DNA from: Oscillospiraceae bacterium | GTDB lineage: Bacteria > Bacillota > Clostridia > Oscillospirales > Ruminococcaceae | NCBI GenBank assembly: GCA_031260615.1 | Contig: JAISLG010000097.1 | Location: 1 to 5,846, forward strand | Reading direction: 5' to 3' | DNA: 5,846 nucleotides | Part shown: positions 4,916 to 5,846 of the stretch, in pieces | Layout: each line of letters begins with the position of its first letter | How positions within the stretch are numbered: position 1 is the first letter of the stretch | Program-made: the position numbers and the translations under genes | The notes under the pieces: model-generated | Seen by the model: only the letters and a program-made list of their open reading frames with translations | Databases searched by the model: none | What the model was told of the DNA's origin: nothing

Positions 4916-4966
4916 TAACCGTAAGTGTGTAATGTAAAAAATGTCTGTACGAGAGTATAATATAAT

Positions 4967-5803
4967 ATGGAACAATCGCGTAAAAACCAACTGAACGAAA
5001 TCGCGCGGAAAGCGCGTATCAATATCGTTGAAAGCACATACCACGCAAAGTCGGGACACCCCGGGGGTTCACTCTCGGCTGTCGAGGTCGTGACTTATCT
5101 TTACTTCGATAAAATGAATATCAATCCGAAAGACCCGTCCGACCCCGAACGGGACAGGTTTGTATTGTCAAAGGGGCACGCCGCACCCGTGTTGTATTCG
5201 ATACTTTCACAGCGCGGTTTCTTTGACGGCGCGGAAATAAACACATTGCGAAAAGTGGACTCGTCCTTGCAAGGACACCCCGATATGAAACTGACGCCCG
5301 GGGTGGATATGAGTACGGGTAGTTTGGGGCAAGGTTTTTCCGCCGCCGCGGGTATGGCATTGGGATTAAAAATTGGCGCGCAAAAAGTGTACGCGTTACT
5401 TGGCGACGGTGAGATACAAGAGGGTATTGTCTGGGAAACGGCAATGTTTGCGGCGCATTACAAATTAAGTCGGTTAATAGCGGCGGTGGACAATAACAAA
5501 CTGCAAATAGACGGGGCAGTATCGGACGTTATGTCGGTGTATCCGATTGAGGCGAAGTTCGCGGCGTTCGGGTGGAATACGATTACGGTGGATAACGGAC
5601 ACGACTGGGACGAGTTGGAGGCGGCGTATCGCAAAGCGGACGAATACGCGGCAACCACGGACAAACCAACCGTTATTGTACTGAATACCGTCAAGGGTAA
5701 GGGCGTGTCCTTTATGGAGAATAAAGCGGAATGGCACGGCAAAGCCGCGAATAAAGAACAGTTGGACGCAGCGGTCAAGGAGTTAGCTGTATTAATGTTT
5801 TAA
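4967..5803 (+). CDS. Transketolase, N-terminal (thiamine diphosphate-binding) subunit
   Basis: 278 aa, the usual size for the N-terminal half of a split transketolase. With its C-terminal partner it would transfer two-carbon ketol units between sugar phosphates in the non-oxidative pentose phosphate pathway, in the cytoplasm. Visible motifs: HAKSGHPGGSLS (26-37), DRFVLSKGHAAP (63-74), LQGHPD (101-106), STGSLGQG (116-123), the diphosphate/Mg motif GDGEIQEG (146-153) with its partner NN at 176-177, and TVKGKGVSFMENKAEWHGK (241-259). All expected key residues are present. The start ATG 4967 is fixed by an in-frame stop at 4958 and by alignment with the family N-terminus, although the ribosome site is weak (GAGAG, eleven bases away). 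The stop is followed after 12 bp by the C-terminal subunit gene, so the two are an operon. Some split homologues act as 1-deoxyxylulose-type or unknown transketolases, but the motifs favour true transketolase. Confidence 0.94.
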   Translation: MEQSRKNQLNEIARKARINIVESTYHAKSGHPGGSLSAVEVVTYLYFDKMNINPKDPSDPERDRFVLSKGHAAPVLYSILSQRGFFDGAEINTLRKVDSSLQGHPDMKLTPGVDMSTGSLGQGFSAAAGMALGLKIGAQKVYALLGDGEIQEGIVWETAMFAAHYKLSRLIAAVDNNKLQIDGAVSDVMSVYPIEAKFAAFGWNTITVDNGHDWDELEAAYRKADEYAATTDKPTVIVLNTVKGKGVSFMENKAEWHGKAANKEQLDAAVKELAVLMF

Positions 5804-5815
5804 GGGGGGTTACTA

Positions 5816-5846
5816 ATGGCAATACCTGTATTTGAGGACGAACGAC
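5816..5846 (+). CDS. Transketolase, C-terminal subunit, first codons only
   Basis: ATG at 5816 opens a frame running to the window edge, beginning MAIPVFEDER. It has an AAGGGGGG site eight bases upstream, starting inside the stop region of the N-terminal subunit. Ten codons are too few for a sequence-based identification; the call rests on position, since the N-terminal subunit gene is nearly always followed by the C-terminal one. Confidence 0.7.
   Translation, partial: MAIPVFEDER

Larger units (their letters stand above)
4650..4966. other. Divergent regulatory region between TM2 and transketolase genes
   Basis: About 320 bp with no gene. It holds the TM2 promoter with a dyad over its start site, a 20-bp palindrome, a stretch of repeated TATACAA/TTGTA words, a 32-bp palindrome around a CC centre, and the transketolase promoter. 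Confidence 0.75.

Noticed and set aside
4956..4961. TATAAT immediately before the transketolase start, implying a leaderless mRNA
   Set aside because: There is no acceptable -35 box at 16-18 bp, whereas TTGACA-N16-TATACT upstream is a much better promoter.

Overview
The window looks like the chromosome of an endospore-forming member of the Firmicutes, probably an uncultured Clostridia lineage. The evidence is a recognisable spoIIR, a transketolase split into separate N- and C-terminal genes (the usual clostridial arrangement), an ECF sigma/anti-sigma pair, strong AGGAGG-type ribosome binding sites and moderate G+C. I cannot name a genus from the sequence alone.

Layout. Positions 1-2843 form one leftward transcription unit: an ECF-type sigma factor (2843-2199, TTG start), a single-pass membrane protein that is probably its anti-sigma factor or sensor (2170-647), and a PhoH-family ATPase that runs off the left edge (636-1). 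The gaps between genes are 28 and 10 bp. The phoH reading frame is broken by one extra G in a G5 run at 101-105, after which the correct PhoH sequence resumes in another frame. A candidate ECF-type promoter (TGAAAC-N15-CGATAC) precedes the sigma gene and suggests autoregulation.

Positions 2844-3591 are a long divergent intergenic region packed with structure: a T-poor stretch with five G-tracts, a perfect 28-bp palindrome, a REP-like palindrome, and a composite tandem array of eleven 18-bp units followed by seven related 15-bp units. To its right are spoIIR (3592-4230, +), a bidirectional hairpin zone, and a convergent small SHOCT-TM2 membrane protein gene (4649-4314, -). Positions 4650-4966 are a second divergent regulatory region. 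It has a sigma-A-like promoter for the TM2 gene with a perfect inverted repeat across its predicted start of transcription, and a TTGACA-N16-TATACT promoter for the transketolase genes preceded by a palindrome whose ATGTCCACAT core also occurs at the head of the tandem array. The window ends in the N-terminal transketolase subunit (4967-5803) and the first codons of the C-terminal subunit (5816 onward).

How the parts relate. SpoIIR is the forespore-to-mother-cell signal that triggers pro-sigma-E processing. The transketolase pair acts in the non-oxidative pentose phosphate pathway. The sigma/anti-sigma pair is a probable envelope-sensing switch whose transcript probably also includes phoH. 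No single new multi-gene system is evident. The least ordinary items are the composite minisatellite, the repeated palindrome core, the sigma/anti-sigma/phoH linkage with its frameshift, and the dyad over the TM2 start site.
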